Shown in pieces: positions 60,345 through 64,000 of a stretch of 64,000 bases of DNA. Source of the DNA: an uncultured SAR86 cluster bacterium (GTDB lineage: Bacteria > Pseudomonadota > Gammaproteobacteria > Magnimaribacterales > D2472); the NCBI GenBank assembly GCA_902538705.1, contig CACBGD010000002.1, positions 1 through 64,000 on the forward strand, in the 5' to 3' direction. Made by a program: the position numbers and the translations under genes. The first letter of the stretch is position 1. Every line of letters starts with the position of its first letter. The notes under the pieces are model-generated. The model did not search any database. It saw only the letters and a program-made list of their open reading frames with translations, and had not been told where the DNA came from.

Positions 60345-61427
60345 TTAATCAGCAGAATTAGCGTACTGATTCAATAGAATGTTTTTTACTGCATCCGGTT
60401 GATCCTTTAACCTTTCTAAGAAGTATTCATTATCTTCAAGTCTTAAATCTTCGTTCACTATGGATAAAGCATCTTTATTTGTAGGATGGTTATGAAACTG
60501 ATTAGATATTTTATTAGTTATTTGCTCAGCAACTACTTCATAAGAGTCTGATTCAAAATTCATTACATCTCCAATATTTAATACCACTGACCCTTTAAAT
60601 CCTGATATTCCTCTGGATATACTCTCAAGGTCTTCATTTTCTGTTTTTTTATAAAAGCCGTTTACTTCAGTCTCATAAATCTCTTTAGCTTTATTTAAAT
60701 CATTTGGATCAAACTCATATGAGATAGATACTGGCACAACCTTCACATGATTAAAAAAATTAGAGACTGGTAATTCTTTTCTTTTAGAAAGGTGAATCAT
60801 TTTTAAGATTGCTGGATCAGTAATATCTCTTCCATCCTTTGCTCTTCCCTCACGTTGAGCAATCCAGATAGACTCATTATCAACTGTTAATTTATTGAAG
60901 ATAAATTCTGAAACAAGATTTAGCGATCGATAGATTTCTCTTTTTGATGATCCAGATCTAGGTATTATAAAACTCTTATTAAGGCGCATAAGATCTGCAG
61001 CCCACTTTTGATTCATAAGATTACTTCCAACAGCTATGTTTACAGTAGAAAAATCATTTTTGTGAAGAGCAAGATTTAAAAATGCTGGATCTAAAGTTAT
61101 GTCTCTGTGATTTGAAATAAATAGATAAGAAGTATTCTGTTGAAGTTTTTCCATTCCCTCATAAGTAAAACCACTTGATGAATCAGCTATGATCTTTTCC
61201 ATAATCTTTTCATACATATTTTGATATTGTTGAATGGATTTAATTTTTTTTAGTCGTCTGTTGAGATAAAAAGACAGAAATAATCCTAAAAAGGAATTAA
61301 AAAAACTATTGTGATGGCCTCTAGAATGCAAAAAGGCATTTATAACATTCTTATTGGATGCAAGCTCACGAAGTTTAGATTCAACTTCGTGATCATAATA
61401 AGGTCTTATTTCTTCAAATTTATCCAA
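60345..61427 (-). CDS. PlsB/PlsC-like 1-acyl-glycerol-phosphate acyltransferase family protein
   Basis: LFISNHRDITLDPAFLNLAL, IIPRSGSSKREIYRSL, IWIAQREGRAKDGRDITDPAILKMI. Confidence 0.75.
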   Translation of the reverse strand: MDKFEEIRPYYDHEVESKLRELASNKNVINAFLHSRGHHNSFFNSFLGLFLSFYLNRRLKKIKSIQQYQNMYEKIMEKIIADSSSGFTYEGMEKLQQNTSYLFISNHRDITLDPAFLNLALHKNDFSTVNIAVGSNLMNQKWAADLMRLNKSFIIPRSGSSKREIYRSLNLVSEFIFNKLTVDNESIWIAQREGRAKDGRDITDPAILKMIHLSKRKELPVSNFFNHVKVVPVSISYEFDPNDLNKAKEIYETEVNGFYKKTENEDLESISRGISGFKGSVVLNIGDVMNFESDSYEVVAEQITNKISNQFHNHPTNKDALSIVNEDLRLEDNEYFLERLKDQPDAVKNILLNQYANSAD

Positions 61428-61464
61428 GCTGTATAATGATTTTTAAGTGTATTTTACAAAATAT

Positions 61465-62208
61465 ATGAAAGATTACCTAAATTATGATGGTTTAGCTGTA
61501 ATGGCTCACAGAGGTGGCTCTCTTGAGGCTCCTGAAAATACTATTGAATCTTTTAAATATTCTCTAGAAATTGGCTCAGATATCATTGAAACCGATATTC
61601 AGCTAAGCTCTGATGGAGTTCCTTACATCTTTCATGATGATGACTTAAAAAGAATCCTAGGTATACATAAAAATTTTAATGAACTTTTATCTTCTGAAAT
61701 AGATGAATTAAATATTTTTGGTGATTATAAAATACCAACACTTGAGGAAACGTTAAAACAATTTCCTAATACTAGGTTTCAAATTGATTTTAAGACAGAT
61801 GAAGTAGTCGATCCTGCAATTGAGATAATTAATAAATTTCCACATATTAAAAAGAATTTATGTGTTGCAAGTTTTTCTAGTAGAAGACTACAAAACATTA
61901 AATCAAAACTTAGTGGCATAACTTATTCAATGGGTCCTCATGAAGTACTAAAGCTTCTTCTTAAAAGCTTTGGATTATATAGAAGTAAAGTTAATGGTGA
62001 TTGTCTTCAAATACCAATATATAGATATGGAATAAAAATTGTTACAAAAAGATTCGTTGATTTTTGCAAACATGAAAATATCAAGATTTCTGTTTGGACC
62101 ATTAATAGTATAGAAGAAATGAACTATCTAATTGACTTGAAAGTAGATGGAATAATAACAGATAAGCCTAAAGCTTTGATTGATCTTCTTGCTTCAAAAA
62201 ATACTTAA
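61465..62208 (+). CDS. Glycerophosphodiester phosphodiesterase (ORF track start GTG 61447; ATG 61465 preferred)
   Basis: VMAHRGGSLEAPENTIESFKYSLEIGSDIIETDIQLSSDGVPYIFHDDDLKRI; VWTINSIEEM. Confidence 0.93.
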   Translation: MKDYLNYDGLAVMAHRGGSLEAPENTIESFKYSLEIGSDIIETDIQLSSDGVPYIFHDDDLKRILGIHKNFNELLSSEIDELNIFGDYKIPTLEETLKQFPNTRFQIDFKTDEVVDPAIEIINKFPHIKKNLCVASFSSRRLQNIKSKLSGITYSMGPHEVLKLLLKSFGLYRSKVNGDCLQIPIYRYGIKIVTKRFVDFCKHENIKISVWTINSIEEMNYLIDLKVDGIITDKPKALIDLLASKNT

Positions 62209-62377
62209 CAAGAGCCTTTCTTGCAAAGTAATAAATTGGAAGAATAATAATTGAACAAATTAGTATTTCTACTCCAATACTGTAATCGATAAGCGATCTT
62301 ATAAATCTTGCAACAAATAGACTGACTAGACCCATTAGTGAATAAAAGATTATTGAATTTTTACTAAATAATTTCAT
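62168..62377 (-). CDS. Small two-TM membrane protein of unknown function (ORF track start 62392)
   Basis: MKLFSKNSIIFYSLMGLVSLFVARFIRSLIDYSIGVEILICSIIILPIYYFARKALVKYF; overlaps the end of the upstream MFS gene. Confidence 0.5.
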   Translation of the reverse strand: MKLFSKNSIIFYSLMGLVSLFVARFIRSLIDYSIGVEILICSIIILPIYYFARKALVKYFLKQEDQSKL

Positions 62378-63605
62378 TTGGATATTTAACAAATCTTAAT
62401 ACGAAACCGCCAGCAATAAATAAAACAATAATTGGGACAAGTGCTATTTGAAAATTATTGAATATTCCAATAAATATCCCAACTAAGGCTGGCCCCATTA
62501 CTGATCCGGCTCTACCAAAAGTATTATAAAAACCAAAAAATTCTCCAGACTTATCTGTAGGAATTATTTTTGAGAAAAAGCTTCTGGAAGCTGCTTGAAT
62601 CCCTCCCTGAACCGATCCTATTAAAGCGGCCATAACATAAAACTCAGTAGCATTAGAAAGTGCTGTTGAGTAAATAACAACACATATATAAATAAAAATA
62701 GTCGCATAAAGAACAACTTTATCATTGAACTTGTTTCCAATGTAAGACCAGAAAAGAGTTGATGGAAATGCTACAAATTGAACTAGAATTAATGCAACAA
62801 TAATCGATGACTGATCAATGCCTATATTTTCAGCAAAAATTGCAGCAAGTGACATTATGGTATGAACACCATCGATATATAGAAAGAAAGCAAATAAAAA
62901 TAACAAAACATTCTTATTTTTTTGTATGTCTCTAAAGGTGCTTACAAATCCACTTAAAACTTCTTTAAAGTTGCCAGTTTTTTCAACCTCACGCTCTTTA
63001 TAATTAATTACTAAAGGAAGCATAAAAATAAACCACCAAACTGATACAGTTATGAATGCCCATCTAACTGCCTCAGCCTCATTACTTAAACCAAATGTTT
63101 CAGGTTGGAGAACCATGAAGGCATTTAAAGCAAATAATAACCCTCCTCCAAGGTAACCAAGTGAGTAGCCATAACTTGATACTTTTGTTAGCTGATCTTC
63201 TGAAGCAATATAGACTAGCATTTTGTCATAGAGAACAATCGCCGAAGCAAAGGAAAAGAATGAAATACCATAGAGGATAAGTGCCATAAGCCATTTACCC
63301 ATTGGAATAAAGTAAAAGGAGGCAACAGCTATAATTGATAATAAAGTAAAAACTACGAATAGAATTTTTGTTAGTCTTTTATAGTCAGTTATTGCACCGA
63401 TAATGGGTGCAGAAATAAGAATAACTAAATTTATTATTGTTAACGCAAATGCAAGATATTGAGTTGCTTGAAGTGACTCAAGGCCATTAGACCAATAGCT
63501 AGCATAAAATAAAGGAAAAAATGCAGCTAATACTGTTGTTGCATAGGCAGAGTTACCAAAATCATAGAATATCCAAGACTTGATTTCTTTGTTAAAATTC
63601 CTCAT
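62364..63605 (-). CDS. MFS transporter, UMF1/Atg22-like family
   Basis: SWIFYDFGNSAYATTVLAAFFPLFYASYW; SVQGGIQAASRSFFSKIIPTDKSGEFFGFYN. Confidence 0.88.
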   Translation of the reverse strand: MRNFNKEIKSWIFYDFGNSAYATTVLAAFFPLFYASYWSNGLESLQATQYLAFALTIINLVILISAPIIGAITDYKRLTKILFVVFTLLSIIAVASFYFIPMGKWLMALILYGISFFSFASAIVLYDKMLVYIASEDQLTKVSSYGYSLGYLGGGLLFALNAFMVLQPETFGLSNEAEAVRWAFITVSVWWFIFMLPLVINYKEREVEKTGNFKEVLSGFVSTFRDIQKNKNVLLFLFAFFLYIDGVHTIMSLAAIFAENIGIDQSSIIVALILVQFVAFPSTLFWSYIGNKFNDKVVLYATIFIYICVVIYSTALSNATEFYVMAALIGSVQGGIQAASRSFFSKIIPTDKSGEFFGFYNTFGRAGSVMGPALVGIFIGIFNNFQIALVPIIVLFIAGGFVLRFVKYPNEII

Positions 63606-63621
63606 ATTTCCTTAATTAAAT

Positions 63622-63729
63622 ATGAACGATAACGAAACAACGAAATTCGCAACATTCTTTTTAGTTGGCATAGCACTGTTAGTCTTACTCCTTGGTGTTG
63701 GCTCATATTTTTATAGTATATATATGTAA
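63622..63729 (+). CDS. Putative 35-aa single-TM protein, not in ORF track
   Basis: MNDNETTKFATFFLVGIALLVLLLGVGSYFYSIYM-stop; fits exactly between divergent MFS and convergent HIT genes. Confidence 0.5.
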   Translation: MNDNETTKFATFFLVGIALLVLLLGVGSYFYSIYM

Positions 63730-64000
63730 TTACCCCGGTGGCCACGAGAGTGGTCTTCCAGCCAACAGATGTAAGTGAAGATGAAAGACTGACTGTCCTG
63801 CTTTCGCTCCATTATTGATAACAATTCTAAAAGCATCTTTTGTATCATGATCTTCCGCTATTTTATTGGCTGCTATAAGCAGTTTTCCTAATAGTTCGCT
63901 ATCATTTTCATCTGATAAAGACAGCTGGGGAATTTCTTTTTTGGGGATTATTAAAATATGAATGGGAGCTTGAGGATTAATATCATTAAAAGCTATGCAA
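63730..64000 (-). CDS. HIT (HINT) family protein, 5' end truncated by window edge
   Basis: Reverse translation CIAFNDINPQAPIHILIIPKKEIPQL...NNGAKAGQSVFHLHLHLLAGRPLSWPPG-stop; HLHLHLL HIT motif. Confidence 0.94.
   Translation of the reverse strand, partial: CIAFNDINPQAPIHILIIPKKEIPQLSLSDENDSELLGKLLIAANKIAEDHDTKDAFRIVINNGAKAGQSVFHLHLHLLAGRPLSWPPG

Noticed and set aside
1-64000. Defence, toxin-antitoxin, prophage, transposon or secretion system
   Set aside because: Went through every listed ORF; none carries transposase, integrase, restriction, toxin or phage structural motifs.

Overview
The window is a strongly AT-rich, very gene-dense bacterial chromosome segment. Gene content and synteny fit a streamlined marine gammaproteobacterium; SAR86-like is an inference, not proven. 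Housekeeping blocks: infA / clpA-clpS / icd; mnmA-purB-aceA; a complete Na+-NQR operon (nqrABCDEF-apbE-nqrM); gap-(two acyl-CoA dehydrogenases)-mfd-csiV-nfuA; a reduced fab cluster (rpmF-fabD-fabG-acpP-fabF-mltG-tmk-holB-grxC); rluC / rne; nudC / nhaB-dusA / mlaA / mrp / metG-FNR-rnt / grxD-pdxJ; and a tRNA-Arg(ACG). Accessory content: a PhoD-like phosphatase, an M64 peptidase lipoprotein, an oligopeptidase-B-like lipoprotein, a 2052-aa cadherin-repeat subtilase lipoprotein, a GH16 glucanase lipoprotein, an AGCS symporter with an extra domain, and two MFS carriers. I saw no CRISPR array, prophage, transposon, toxin-antitoxin or recognisable defence system, and no clear new multi-gene system. 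The observations most worth checking are: (1) a cysteine-free RNase E lacking the Zn-link, part of a window-wide loss of Cys metal motifs (HolB, NudC, Mrp, YcaR); (2) an apbE reading frame with no ATG/GTG/TTG start, probably ATT overlapping the nqrF stop; (3) Mfd apparently lacking domain 3; (4) a structured rne 5'UTR that can pair with the Shine-Dalgarno; (5) convergent gene pairs that consistently overlap or abut at their stop codons; (6) a duplicated beta-rich insert in the AGCS symporter. All homology calls come from reading motifs by eye, with no database search.
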